Made by a program: the position numbers and the translations under genes | Notes under the pieces: generated by a model | What the model was told of the DNA's origin: nothing | Seen by the model: the letters and a program-made list of their open reading frames with translations, nothing else | The model's database searches: none | From: Verrucomicrobiota bacterium | GTDB lineage: Bacteria > Verrucomicrobiota > Verrucomicrobiia > Opitutales > Opitutaceae | DNA: 46,705 nucleotides | NCBI GenBank assembly: GCA_963205455.1 | Contig: CAUJJL010000082.1 | Coordinates: 1 to 46,705, forward strand | Reading direction: 5' to 3' | Part shown: positions 17,160-26,065 of the stretch, piece after piece | Layout: the number at the start of each line of letters is the position of its first letter | Numbering within the stretch: the stretch's first letter is position 1

Positions 17160-17786
17160 TCACGGCTTCGGCCTCTGCGACAGGAGATCCATCTGCGGAT
17201 CCTTCAGAAGGTCGTAGTTTTTGAGGATGCGCATGACCTGAAGGGTGTCGCTCTTGCGGTAGCTCAGGTTGGTTTCGATGTTCTCGATCAGATCCTGAAG
17301 CATGGCGCGAAAGGAGATGATGCCATCGACACCGCGTTCCTTGAGCATCTGCACGCTTTGCGAGCGATAGGGCTCCTGGGTGGGCAGGCTGGGCAGGACC
17401 AGAACGCGTGTGATTTCCCCACCTTCCTCCGCACTGCCGACAGCTCCGCCTGCGTTTGGAAAAAAACGCGCCGCCTGCTTGAGGACATTGCCCTCCAGGA
17501 ATCGGAATATCTCGGGCGAATTCTTCAGCATGCCCGGCGTGAACACATCCGTATGCCATGGCTTGATCGCCACGACTGCCTGGTGAAGGTACTGGAGTTC
17601 GCTGACAAAAAGGAAGAAGTCCGGTTTACGCTCACCACGCTGCCAGGATGGATTGTAGACCAGCAGATCAATCTCCTCGTCGGTGGTCTTCCTGCGGGCG
17701 GTTACCTGGTACTTGCGCATCTGCCGCACCAGAAAACCATTCTGCTCAAAATATTCCCGGACAATGCTCTCGTCGATGGCGGCCAT
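17160..17786 (-). CDS. Conserved-looking protein of unknown function, possibly nuclease-fold
   Basis: A 208-residue soluble protein, MAAIDESIVREYFEQNGFLV. No family is recognised with confidence. The order of elements recalls a PD-(D/E)XK fold: an early helix REYFEQNGF with a glutamate, a strand EIDLLVYNP with an aspartate, then AVVAIKPWHTD where a VxxK strand would be, followed by a strand RVLVLPSLPT and DGIISFRAML. The acidic residue of the (D/E)xK step is replaced by alanine, so if it is this fold it may not cut DNA. It lies 24 bases after aroB and 39 before lpxA, inside a housekeeping operon. No signal peptide or membrane segment is seen. Confidence 0.6.
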   Translation of the reverse strand: MAAIDESIVREYFEQNGFLVRQMRKYQVTARRKTTDEEIDLLVYNPSWQRGERKPDFFLFVSELQYLHQAVVAIKPWHTDVFTPGMLKNSPEIFRFLEGNVLKQAARFFPNAGGAVGSAEEGGEITRVLVLPSLPTQEPYRSQSVQMLKERGVDGIISFRAMLQDLIENIETNLSYRKSDTLQVMRILKNYDLLKDPQMDLLSQRPKP

Positions 17787-17810
17787 GAAGTTTCCGGTTT
17801 GATCCCCAGT

Positions 17811-18899
17811 CTAGGCCACCGCACCCACCTCGCGGAAGGCTGAACTTGCCAGACTGGGGTCGACATCACCCTGAGTTGCGGCCTCGCCGAGCCTTTTCAG
17901 CACGACGAAACGGAGCCGTCCGGCGCGGACCTTCTTGTCGCGGGCCATTGCCTCGGTCAGTGCAGCAAGCGAAACCGGTTCACGCAGGCGCACCGGGAGT
18001 CCATGCGAAAGGATCAACGATTCGACCCGCGCGATGTCCACAGGACTCAGGTATCCAAGTTTCAGCGACAATCTCGCGGCCGCGGCCAGTCCGATTGCGA
18101 CCGCCTCGCCGTGCAGGTACACGCCGTACCCGGTTGCCTGCTCAATGGCATGTCCGAACGTGTGCCCAAGATTGAGCAGGGCGCGCCCCCCCTGCGCGGC
18201 GCGCTCAAATTCATCGGCTTCCACAACACGCGCCTTTGCCTCACAACAGCGTCGAATGACGCCCGCGAGGTCGGGGCTTTGCGGGGTCAGTGGAGATTCC
18301 TCGAGTCGAGCCAGCAGATCGGGGTCGCCAAGCAATCCGTACTTGATGACCTCCGCAGTTCCGGCCGCAAACTCACGCGCTGGAAGCGTCGCAAGCAGAT
18401 CCGTCGAGACAATAACCTTTGCGGGTTGGTGAAACGCACCGACAAGGTTTTTCCCTGCAGCCAGATTGATGCCGGTTTTTCCGCCCACCGAACTGTCAAC
18501 CATCGCCAGCAGGGTCGTAGGCACCTGCCAGAAGGCAATGCCTCGAAGAAAACTTGCAGCGGCAAATCCCGCCAAATCCCCGATCACTCCACCCCCTATC
18601 GCCATCAGCAGGCTGCTCCGGTCGAGACGGTGTTCCGCCATGAAGTCCAGGATGCGTCCAAGGTTCGCAAGCGATTTGCTGGCTTCTCCCGCGGGCACCA
18701 GCAGCCGCGGCGTATCACCCAACATGGCCGCAAGGGCCTCCGCCTGCTTCTCCGCAACCGTCGCATCGATGACCGCCACCGCATTTCGGCCCGCACATTT
18801 CAACTCATCGCGACTCGCGCCAATACCCTTCGATAACCCCGCCCCAAAAAAAATTGGGTAACTTCGCTCACCTAGTTTGACAACGTACTCATCAACCAT
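17811..18899 (-). CDS. aroB: 3-dehydroquinate synthase
   Basis: A 362-residue protein starting MVDEYVVKLGERSYPIFFGA; a TTG five codons upstream is a weaker start. The NAD site is GGGVIGDLAGFAAASFLRGI, followed by PTTLLAMVDSSVGGKTGIN. Zinc ligands are visible in GTAEVIKYG (Glu), NLGHTFGHAIE (His) and YLHGEAVAIG (His). It converts DAHP to 3-dehydroquinate, the second step of the shikimate pathway. It is the first gene of the minus-strand run aroB, unknown, lpxA, pdxA. The codons for PIFFG contain a run of eight T residues (18846-18853), unusual in this GC-rich DNA. Confidence 0.95.
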   Translation of the reverse strand: MVDEYVVKLGERSYPIFFGAGLSKGIGASRDELKCAGRNAVAVIDATVAEKQAEALAAMLGDTPRLLVPAGEASKSLANLGRILDFMAEHRLDRSSLLMAIGGGVIGDLAGFAAASFLRGIAFWQVPTTLLAMVDSSVGGKTGINLAAGKNLVGAFHQPAKVIVSTDLLATLPAREFAAGTAEVIKYGLLGDPDLLARLEESPLTPQSPDLAGVIRRCCEAKARVVEADEFERAAQGGRALLNLGHTFGHAIEQATGYGVYLHGEAVAIGLAAAARLSLKLGYLSPVDIARVESLILSHGLPVRLREPVSLAALTEAMARDKKVRAGRLRFVVLKRLGEAATQGDVDPSLASSAFREVGAVA

Positions 18900-19029
18900 G
18901 GGATACCCATGCAAGCGCCCTCTCCGCTCCCGGTCAACCGTCGACGCTCTCGGCTGGAAGCCGCTGTTCGCGTCACTTCCAGGTTCTCCATTGTGGTGAG
19001 GGGCAACATCAACTCTTCCACTCCACCCC

Positions 19030-19452
19030 GTGAAAAAGCTCCTTCAACTCGACTTCCTTCCACGCAGTGCCGACCTGGCGCTTCTCCTCCTGAGGGTTTA
19101 CTTTGGCCTAGGGCTCTTCCTGCTCCATGGCAAGGGCAAGCTTGCAGGATTCTCCACCATGCGGACCACTTTCATGGATCCGCTTGGCGTGGGCAACAGC
19201 ACCAGCTATTTTCTGGCACTGTTTGGAGAGGTTGTTTTCCCCTGCCTGATCGTGCTGGGACTCTTCACGCGACTGGCCGCCCTAGGCTCCACTTTCGGCC
19301 TGTGTGTCGCATTTTTCCTGATACACAAGGGTCAGCTCTCCGGGCCGTCCAGCGGCGAACTCGCTTTCCTCTACATCGGTGCCCATCTCGCCCTTTTTCT
19401 CGCCGGTGGCGGCCGGTTTTCGATCGACGCCAAGCTGGGTTCGAAGGCCTGA
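19030..19452 (+). CDS. DoxX family membrane protein
   Basis: A 140-residue integral membrane protein from a GTG start. Four hydrophobic segments fit DoxX: LALLLLRVYFGLGLFLLHG, SYFLALFGEVVFPCLIVLGLFT, LAALGSTFGLCVAFFLIH and ELAFLYIGAHLALFLAGGGRFSIDA. The segment GKGKLAG and the final GxGRFSIDA are typical of the family. DoxX proteins are small quinone- or redox-related membrane proteins whose exact role varies. It is divergent from aroB with a 130-base gap and stands alone before the DUF1800 gene. Confidence 0.83.
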   Translation: MKKLLQLDFLPRSADLALLLLRVYFGLGLFLLHGKGKLAGFSTMRTTFMDPLGVGNSTSYFLALFGEVVFPCLIVLGLFTRLAALGSTFGLCVAFFLIHKGQLSGPSSGELAFLYIGAHLALFLAGGGRFSIDAKLGSKA

Positions 19453-19551
19453 GAGCAGCCTGAAGGCAGCGCCCAGTTCGGGGAAACTCCCAGCATCCCC
19501 ATCGGGAATTTCTCGTGGGGGAATTTCCGGTATTCAGGTTTTTGTTACGCC

Positions 19552-19579
19552 GGAGGAGGCGAGGCAATGGAGTCTCGCC
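19552..19579 (+). promoter_or_regulatory. Shine-Dalgarno sequence in a hairpin before the DUF1800 gene
   Basis: GGAGGAGG at 19552-19559 lies 7 bases before an ATG at 19567 that is in frame with the DUF1800 gene. It is the strongest ribosome site in the window. GGCGAG (19558-19563) can pair with CTCGCC (19574-19579), putting that ATG in the loop and partly covering the site. Use of this ATG would add 26 residues before the signal peptide. Confidence 0.3.
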
Positions 19580-19644
19580 CCTTTCACTGCGGTTTTACGC
19601 TGACCGCGCTTGTGCCGGGGCACTCTCCGGCATTGAAGCGTTCC

Positions 19645-21906
19645 ATGACAAGTCGCTCTTGGATTTTCCTTTCCCTGGCACTTCTTGCCGCGACAGCCCA
19701 CGCGGAAAACATCACGGTCTATAGCAGCGGCTTTGTCACCGCAGGAGATTCCCGGAAACTCACGGCCTACGTTCCTCTGTCGCCGGACACCGTGATCTGG
19801 TCGGTGAACGGGATTCCCGGAGGAGATTCCACATTCGGCACCGTGTCGCCCAGCGGTCTCTACCGCGCGCCCGGTGCCATTCCCGCGCAAAATGTCGTTT
19901 CAGTCCGCGCAACGAGCACCGCGTATCCGTCCAAGTCGGACGCGGTCAACCTGACGATCACTCAACCTTGGGTGCAGCTTTGGAGCATCGCACCCAGAAC
20001 GGTCGCAGCCGGAACTTTCACCCTCAACCTCAACGGTTCGAATTTTCGCGCCGATTCGGTCGTGAAGATCAACGCGGTCGAAGTCCCTACCGTCTATGTT
20101 TCCCCCACGAGTCTGCGCGCAACGGGTACCGCCACGATGGATCAGGTCGGTAGTCGACTCTCCATTACCGTGACCAACCCCGGAGTGGGTGGAACCACAA
20201 GCAAGGCGATCTGGCTGAAGGTTCGTGCACCGTCCGTGACACCGACTCCCCGGCCGACAGTTACGCCGACACCAACACCGAAACCCACGCCCACGCCATC
20301 ACCCACTCCGCCTCCGGTACCGACAGCGACGCCGAGCCCGAGGCCAACACCCACGCCTACCCTGACTCCCACGGCGACACCGACTCCTACGCCAAGGCCC
20401 ACGCCAATTCCCACAGCCACGCCGACCCCTTCTCCTAGCCCCTCACCTACGCCGACACCGACACTGCCGCCAGCCTCGGGATCAGCCGATCTCTCGGCCA
20501 GCCGCCTGCTTGAACAGGCCGCATTCGGTCCGAACGCAGAGTCGGTCGCCCGCGTCAAGGCACTCGGCGCCGCCGCATGGCTCGATGAGCAGTTCGCCCT
20601 TCCAGAGACAACCATTCCCCTCAGCGCAGGAATGGGAAACAATCACGTGCAATCCCAGTATCTGCACCGCCTGTCCTCCGCCCCGGACCAACTCCGCCAG
20701 CGGGTGGCCTGCGCATTGGGAACGATTTTCGTCATTTCCATCAACAAGAACAACTACCCGGACCAGATCGTTCCCCACCTCCGGATCCTGAGCCGGAACG
20801 CCTTTGGCAACTATCGCACGCTCCTTGGCGAAGTCGCCGTGAGTTCCCAGATGGGCAAGTACCTTGACCTCGCCAACAGCAACAAGCCCTCGCTGGGAAG
20901 TGCGGCCAATGAAAACTTCGCCCGCGAATTGATGCAGCTTTTCACCATCGGTCTCGATGAGCTGCATGCCGACGGCACACCCGTGCTTGATGATGCCGGA
21001 CGTCCGATCCGCGCCTACGATCAGTTCACCGTCCAGCAGGTTGCCCTCGCACTCACCGGATGGACCTTTCCCGGACCGCGAGACAACAATTGGGAGGACT
21101 TCTCCGGGCCGCTTCAGCCGCGCGAGGTCAATCACGACACGCGCCAGAAATTCCTCGTAGGAGCGACACTGCCGGCCGGGCAGACTGCTGCGCAGGACAT
21201 GAACGGGGTGCTCGACTGGCTGTTCAATCATCCCAATGTCGGACCGTTTGTATCTACACGCCTGATACGCGCGCTCGTCACGAGCAATCCGTCGCCCGCG
21301 TATGTCAGCAGGATCTCCGCCGTGTTCGCCAACAACGGTTCAGGAGTCCGCGGGGACCTTCGGGCCGTCGTGCGGGCGATTCTCCTGGATCCCGAGGCCC
21401 GCAATGATGTGACACCGCCCAACGGAGGCCGGCTCAAGGATCCGATCTATCACGTCATCGCATTGGTGCGGGCCCTCGGCGGAATCATCTCCGAAACGAA
21501 TCAGGAGGCATGGGCGTTCAGTCGCATGGGACAGACGCCGCTGGCCCCGCCATCGGTGTTCGGATTCTACTCCCCACTCTTCCGGATCCCGAGAACCTCA
21601 CTTGCGGGACCCGAGTTCCAGATCTACGGCCCGACCGAGGCGGTGCTGCGCGGAAACATGTTCTGGACGATCATCAACTACCCCGGATCCGACTTCACTG
21701 TGAACGTCCAACCCTTTGTCGCCTTGGGCGGCAATGTGCCCGCGCTGGTCGACCTCGTTGACCGCACGCTTCTTTACGGCCGCATGCCCGCGGCCATGCG
21801 CCAAAGCCTCATCACCGCCGTTTCCGCCCAGTGGGACAACGAGACCAAGGCACACACCGCACTGTATCTCACCGCGCTCTCGGGTCTCTACGCGATTCAG
21901 CACTGA
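19645..21906 (+). CDS. Secreted DUF1800 protein with Ig-like domains and a Pro/Thr linker
   Basis: A protein of 753 residues. [20 protein letters not shown] is a classical signal peptide, which is why this ATG is chosen; a start at 19567 has a good ribosome site but would put about 30 residues before the hydrophobic core. Two beta-sandwich-like segments follow (about 22-195: an Ig-like stretch with [24 protein letters not shown], then an IPT/TIG-like stretch). A Pro/Thr-rich linker occupies about 196-277. The remainder is DUF1800, with [28 protein letters not shown] and [11 protein letters not shown] typical of that family. DUF1800 is nearly always next to DUF1501, as here. The function is not established; it is probably a cell-surface or exported protein. 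Confidence 0.88.
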   Translation: MTSRSWIFLSLALLAATAHAENITVYSSGFVTAGDSRKLTAYVPLSPDTVIWSVNGIPGGDSTFGTVSPSGLYRAPGAIPAQNVVSVRATSTAYPSKSDAVNLTITQPWVQLWSIAPRTVAAGTFTLNLNGSNFRADSVVKINAVEVPTVYVSPTSLRATGTATMDQVGSRLSITVTNPGVGGTTSKAIWLKVRAPSVTPTPRPTVTPTPTPKPTPTPSPTPPPVPTATPSPRPTPTPTLTPTATPTPTPRPTPIPTATPTPSPSPSPTPTPTLPPASGSADLSASRLLEQAAFGPNAESVARVKALGAAAWLDEQFALPETTIPLSAGMGNNHVQSQYLHRLSSAPDQLRQRVACALGTIFVISINKNNYPDQIVPHLRILSRNAFGNYRTLLGEVAVSSQMGKYLDLANSNKPSLGSAANENFARELMQLFTIGLDELHADGTPVLDDAGRPIRAYDQFTVQQVALALTGWTFPGPRDNNWEDFSGPLQPREVNHDTRQKFLVGATLPAGQTAAQDMNGVLDWLFNHPNVGPFVSTRLIRALVTSNPSPAYVSRISAVFANNGSGVRGDLRAVVRAILLDPEARNDVTPPNGGRLKDPIYHVIALVRALGGIISETNQEAWAFSRMGQTPLAPPSVFGFYSPLFRIPRTSLAGPEFQIYGPTEAVLRGNMFWTIINYPGSDFTVNVQPFVALGGNVPALVDLVDRTLLYGRMPAAMRQSLITAVSAQWDNETKAHTALYLTALSGLYAIQH
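20230..20475 (+). repeat. Low-complexity tandem repeat coding a Pro/Thr linker
   Basis: About 245 bases of degenerate repeats of CCNACN codons encode alternating proline and threonine with some Ser, Ala, Arg and Lys. The repeat joins the Ig-like part to the DUF1800 part of one protein. Such tracts can change length by slippage. They also create a long open frame of Gly-Val repeats on the other strand, which is not a gene. Confidence 0.9.
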
Positions 21907-21943
21907 GCCTCAATTCCCCGCCACTCTTTCCAAATAATTTGCC

Positions 21944-23302
21944 ATGAAAAACGCCCCCCTGCTGTCACGCCGCGCCTTTCTCCAGAGAAGCAGCCTCTTC
22001 GCCACCGCCACGGGTCTGGGAAGGCTCGGCATCCTGAATGCCTGCGCGCAGTCCGCACCCGACTACAAGGCACTCGTGTGCATTTTCCTGATGGGCGGCA
22101 ACGACGGGCACAATCTCATTGTCCCGCTAAACGGTCCCGAAAATGCGACGTACCGCGCCATTCGCGGATCCCTTGCGCTCCCAGACAACAACACCCAGGT
22201 GCTTCCCGTCACCGCACGAAATGGCAACGCCTACGGGCTCAACAGCGGGCTCGCATCGATCCATCCCCTGTGGTCCCAGGGGAAACTGGCCGTCGTGGCG
22301 AACATGGGAATGCTTGTCCGGCCGACAACGCGCGCGCAGTACATCGACGCCTCAGTTGGCCTCCCCTCCAATCTTTTCTCCCACTCGGACCAGATGGTGC
22401 AGATGCAGGCCGGCGATCCCAATGGTTCGGGAGGCACCGGCTGGGCGGGACGGATCGCCGATGCCACCCGGTCCCTGAACGGAGCCTCCACCTTCCCTCC
22501 CGCCATTTCGGTCGCGGGTTCCGCGCTCTTCTGTTCGGGCAATGTGGTTCAGTCCACCAGCCTTCTTCCCGGGTTTGATCTGTCGGCCGACGGGTTTTCC
22601 ACCTGGCCGGAGACAGCGGTCGCGGCGAGAGTCCAGGGCCTCCAGCAGATGCTGACATTCGACAGTGGTCTCGCGATGGTGCAGGCAGCGAACAACGTAC
22701 GCAGGGATGCCCTGGAATTGAACGGCATGCTGCGCGGGCTTGATGGCAGCGGAAATGTAGCAACGGTTTTCCCCGGTGGCAGTCTCGGCCAGCAGCTCAA
22801 GCAGGTGACCCAGATCATCCGCCTGCGGGGCACCACGGGGATGAATCGACAGGTTTTTTTCTGCGCGCTCGGCGGATTCGACACCCATTCGTCACAGAGC
22901 TGGGCTCATTGGGATCTCCTGCGCCAGGTCAGCGATGCCATGGCTGCCTTCTACAACGCTACCGTCGAAATGGGAATCGCCGACCGCGTCACGACTTTTA
23001 CCGCCAGCGAATTCGGACGCACGCTCCAGCCCAGCGGCTCAGGCAGCGATCATGGCTGGGGGAATCACCAACTCCTGCTTGGAGGTGCGGTGCGAGGCGG
23101 CGATGTTTACGGCACCTTTCCGACCTTGGCGCTCGGCGGGCCCGACGACTCAGGCAGCCGCGGAGCATTCATTCCAACGACATCACTCGACCAGTTCGGC
23201 GGCACGCTGGCGTCCTGGTTTGGCGTATCCGCCGCCGCAATGCCGTCCGTGTTTCCCAATCTCGTTCACTTCGGATCACACGATCTCGGATTCCTGGCCT
23301 GA
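21944..23302 (+). CDS. DUF1501 secreted protein (twin-arginine signal)
   Basis: A 452-residue protein with a twin-arginine-type N-terminus (LLSRRAFLQRSSLFATATGLG), so it is probably exported folded. DUF1501 motifs are visible: IFLMGGNDGHNLIVPL near residue 46, GGFDTHSSQSWAHWDLLRQVSDAM near 308, and ASEFGRTLQPSGSGSDHGWGN near 350. These resemble the metal-binding motifs of the alkaline phosphatase/sulfatase superfamily, to which DUF1501 is distantly related. It follows the DUF1800 gene by 37 bases and the two form the usual pair. The substrate is unknown. FFCALGG is coded through a run of seven T residues. Confidence 0.9.
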   Translation: MKNAPLLSRRAFLQRSSLFATATGLGRLGILNACAQSAPDYKALVCIFLMGGNDGHNLIVPLNGPENATYRAIRGSLALPDNNTQVLPVTARNGNAYGLNSGLASIHPLWSQGKLAVVANMGMLVRPTTRAQYIDASVGLPSNLFSHSDQMVQMQAGDPNGSGGTGWAGRIADATRSLNGASTFPPAISVAGSALFCSGNVVQSTSLLPGFDLSADGFSTWPETAVAARVQGLQQMLTFDSGLAMVQAANNVRRDALELNGMLRGLDGSGNVATVFPGGSLGQQLKQVTQIIRLRGTTGMNRQVFFCALGGFDTHSSQSWAHWDLLRQVSDAMAAFYNATVEMGIADRVTTFTASEFGRTLQPSGSGSDHGWGNHQLLLGGAVRGGDVYGTFPTLALGGPDDSGSRGAFIPTTSLDQFGGTLASWFGVSAAAMPSVFPNLVHFGSHDLGFLA

Positions 23303-23333
23303 TTTTCGCCTGATGGGCGCGAGACCTATCGCA

Positions 23334-23359
23334 ATGCATACGCAAGCTCCCGCGTGCAT
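23334..23359 (+). promoter_or_regulatory. Hairpin just before the MFS start codon
   Basis: ATGC-AT-ACGC (23334-23343) can pair with GCGTGCAT (23352-23359), giving eight base pairs with a two-base bulge and an eight-base loop. It ends two bases before the ATG at 23362 and could limit ribosome access. Weak evidence. Confidence 0.2.
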
Positions 23360-23361
23360 GG

Positions 23362-24762
23362 ATGATGGTGCGCAACTTGCGGACAAACGCAGGATTGTCG
23401 CTTGGCGCGACGCCACAAAATCGTTCTGCTCGACGTTCCGTGTCATCAGCCACCGTTCCTCCTCGCCGCCCGGTCTCGCTCGGGGTGATTTTTCTCACGC
23501 TGTACATCGACCTGATCGGATTTTCGATCGTGTTTCCACTCGGGCCGGACCTGTTGCGTCACTACCTCTCGGTGGACGGACAAAGCGGACTGCTTGCTGT
23601 CCTTCTGGAGTGGCTGAACGTCATCGCACGGGCCCTCGGCAATGAAACGCATCTGCCGGATGTGCTGTTCGGCGGGATCATCAGTTCGATCTTCTCCCTG
23701 CTGCAATTTGTTTTCGCGCCCTTTTGGGGAGCACTCTCGGACCGCCGGGGACGGCGTCCGGTTCTGCTATTCACCGTTGCCGGAACCACCCTGAGCTATG
23801 CGCTGTGGGCCGTGAGTGGATCGTTCTGGCTGTTTGTCTTCTCAAGGATTGTTGCAGGCGCCTTCGGTGGAAATCTCTCCGTCGCGACGGCCGCAGTTGC
23901 GGATGTCACCACGCGACAGGAGCGTTCGAAGGCCATGGGCCTGGTCGGTGCCGCCTTTGGCCTCGGCCTGATCACGGGACCGCTCATCGGCGCGTTTTCC
24001 GTCATGGTCAACCTGGCCGAACTCCATCCGGCGCTGACCGCGTGGGGCATCAATCCGTTCTCCTTTCCGGCCCTCATCGCCACGGCGCTCGGCGCAATCA
24101 ATCTCGCCTGGATCAGCCGCGCATTTCACGAATCGCTCCCACCGGAATCGCGCGGGCGCCAGCGCGAAACGCGTCTGCGCAATCCGCTGCGCTCCCTGCT
24201 CGGACTGCCCAATCCCCAGGTGAGAAGGGTCAATCTGGTCGCGTTCATCTATTCGCTCGCATTTGTCGCGATGGAATCGTCGATCACCTTCCTGGCAGCC
24301 GAGCGTTTTGGCTACACCGCGCGCGAGAACGGTATCCTGATGGTGTTCCTTGGATTCTGCTCCATCATCACACAGGGCATGATTGTGCGCAGGCTCCTGT
24401 CGCGGACCACCGAAACGCGCGTGCTGAAACTCGGGCTTGCCGCATCCATGGTGGGCCTCGTGGCCATGTCATTTGCGCCGACAGCACACTGGCTCTATGC
24501 CGGCGTCGCCCTCCTCGCTTTCGGCAGCGGACTCGTCAATCCATCGTCCACAGGCCTTATCTCCCTCTACGCCGCGGAAGACGAGCAGGGCAAGGTTCTC
24601 GGGCTCTTCCGCTCGCTCGGATCCCTTTCCCGCGCCATCACTCCGGTTGCGGCAGGCATCGTCTTCTGGACCGCCGGTTCGTCCATCCTCTACATCGTCG
24701 GCGCCGCACTCGCGGCAATGGGATGGCTGGCCAGTCGTTCACTTCGAGCACCTGGAAAGTAG
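23362..24762 (+). CDS. MFS transporter, TetA/multidrug efflux-like
   Basis: A 466-residue protein with about 12 membrane segments beginning at LGVIFLTLYIDLIGFSIVFP. MFS motif A is clear between helices 2 and 3 as FWGALSDRRGRRPVLLF, and GLGLITGPLIGAF matches the motif C region of drug/proton antiporters. The loop after helix 1 is long (about 45 residues). The first 37 residues are polar and may be partly untranslated; ATG at 23365 and a GTG near residue 27 are other starts. The family exports small molecules with proton exchange. The next gene begins one base after the stop, so transporter and lipoprotein protease are probably in one transcript. Confidence 0.88.
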   Translation: MMVRNLRTNAGLSLGATPQNRSARRSVSSATVPPRRPVSLGVIFLTLYIDLIGFSIVFPLGPDLLRHYLSVDGQSGLLAVLLEWLNVIARALGNETHLPDVLFGGIISSIFSLLQFVFAPFWGALSDRRGRRPVLLFTVAGTTLSYALWAVSGSFWLFVFSRIVAGAFGGNLSVATAAVADVTTRQERSKAMGLVGAAFGLGLITGPLIGAFSVMVNLAELHPALTAWGINPFSFPALIATALGAINLAWISRAFHESLPPESRGRQRETRLRNPLRSLLGLPNPQVRRVNLVAFIYSLAFVAMESSITFLAAERFGYTARENGILMVFLGFCSIITQGMIVRRLLSRTTETRVLKLGLAASMVGLVAMSFAPTAHWLYAGVALLAFGSGLVNPSSTGLISLYAAEDEQGKVLGLFRSLGSLSRAITPVAAGIVFWTAGSSILYIVGAALAAMGWLASRSLRAPGK

Positions 24763-24763
24763 C

Positions 24764-26047
24764 ATGAAGGGAGACACCGGAGCCTGTTCAGCGACAGCTA
24801 TGCCGCGGAATCGCCGTCGGCATACGTCGTCACGCTTCTCGATGCGGCACCGGGCCTCGACGTCGGGCTTTGCTCCGACCCTCCTCGTGGCACTCCTGGT
24901 ATACAGCCTGATGTTTTCCGGTTGCACGCTGCTGCGGCACGATCCCACTCCTGGGCGCACTACCCTGGGGTCTCCGCTGGTTTCTGTCCCGGTTCGGACC
25001 GTTGCCAATGTGCTCATTGCTGAACTCAACACGGACCGTCGCGCCACCTGGCGATTTCTCATCGATACCGGTTCATCGGTCACGCTCGTGTCGCCCGAAT
25101 TTGCCTCACGCTTCGGTGCCACGACGCCGTCATCCACCCTGCCCCAGGTCAGTGTGCGCTCCGCCTCCGGCCAGGATGCGATGCTCCGCGCCGTCACTGT
25201 CCGGCGCATCACTCTGGGTGAGGCCCAATTCGACCAGGTACCTGCCCTTGTCTATGACTTCAGCGAACTCTCCGCGCATTTCGGTGAAAAGATCGACGGC
25301 GTCCTCGGATTCCCGGTCTTCCGTCAAACGATCCTCACCCTCGACTATCCGCACAACCGGCTCCTGCTCTCCCCGACTGGCGGCGCCGCGACGCTGCGGC
25401 CAGGTTCGCCCATCGCTTTCGACACTAAGACGAAGACCCCGCTGATCCCGATCGAAATCGACGGCCAGACGCTCGTGGCGCTGATTGATTCAGGAAGCGA
25501 CGGCGGTCTCCATCTCAACACCGTAGGACTAAGGACGACGTTTGCCTACGGGCCAGCCCCTGGGGGTATCATAACCACAATGGCAGGAGAGCGCTCCCAG
25601 CAAATCGGTCGGCTGGCGGGAACACTCAGGCTGGGTTCGTACACCGTTCAACGACCCATCGTGGACCTCACGGATGAGTTGTCCTCCATCGGAGGCGCGA
25701 TACTCAAGAACTACGTCGTTACCTTTGATCAGGATCGCGGCAATGTCACCTTCTTCCGCGACACCTCCCTCCCGCTGGTGATGCCGCCGCAGCCAAGCAC
25801 CGGCATGAGCTTCACCCGAACTTCCGCGTACTGGAGGGTCGCCGCCGTGGTCCCAGGATCGCCCGCCGCCTCCGCCGGCATCACGGTCGGAGACCTCGTG
25901 ATCCGCATCGATGGTGAACCGGTAACCGAATGGCCCCTTGAGCGCTTCGAGTCACAAGTCGCATCCGTTCCCGAGATTGACTTCACCTTCCTCGACGGAG
26001 TCGTGGAGACCATCCGCACCGTCCGGACCTACCCGCTGGTTCCGTAG
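24764..26047 (+). CDS. Retropepsin-like aspartyl protease with PDZ domain, lipoprotein
   Basis: A protein of up to 427 residues. This ATG lies one base after the MFS stop and has GGAAAG before it. The ATG at 24842 gives a better lipoprotein signal (MRHRASTSGFAPTLLVALLV then LMFSGC), for 401 residues. Two aspartyl protease half-domains are seen: FLIDTGSSVTLV near residue 100 and ALIDSGSDGG near 241, with GVLGFPVFRQ between. A C-terminal PDZ-like domain follows (about 355-425: VAAVVPGSPAASAGITVGDLVIRIDGEPV). The arrangement suggests a membrane-anchored periplasmic peptidase of the clan AA type. Both active-site triads keep Asp, as DTG and DSG. It converges on rsmB. Confidence 0.83.
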   Translation: MKGDTGACSATAMPRNRRRHTSSRFSMRHRASTSGFAPTLLVALLVYSLMFSGCTLLRHDPTPGRTTLGSPLVSVPVRTVANVLIAELNTDRRATWRFLIDTGSSVTLVSPEFASRFGATTPSSTLPQVSVRSASGQDAMLRAVTVRRITLGEAQFDQVPALVYDFSELSAHFGEKIDGVLGFPVFRQTILTLDYPHNRLLLSPTGGAATLRPGSPIAFDTKTKTPLIPIEIDGQTLVALIDSGSDGGLHLNTVGLRTTFAYGPAPGGIITTMAGERSQQIGRLAGTLRLGSYTVQRPIVDLTDELSSIGGAILKNYVVTFDQDRGNVTFFRDTSLPLVMPPQPSTGMSFTRTSAYWRVAAVVPGSPAASAGITVGDLVIRIDGEPVTEWPLERFESQVASVPEIDFTFLDGVVETIRTVRTYPLVP

Positions 26048-26065
26048 TCCCAGCGAACAAGCGCG

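Noticed and set aside
20142..20642. Gly-Val repeat protein on the minus strand
   Set aside because: It is the reverse complement of the Pro/Thr linker repeat of the DUF1800 gene.
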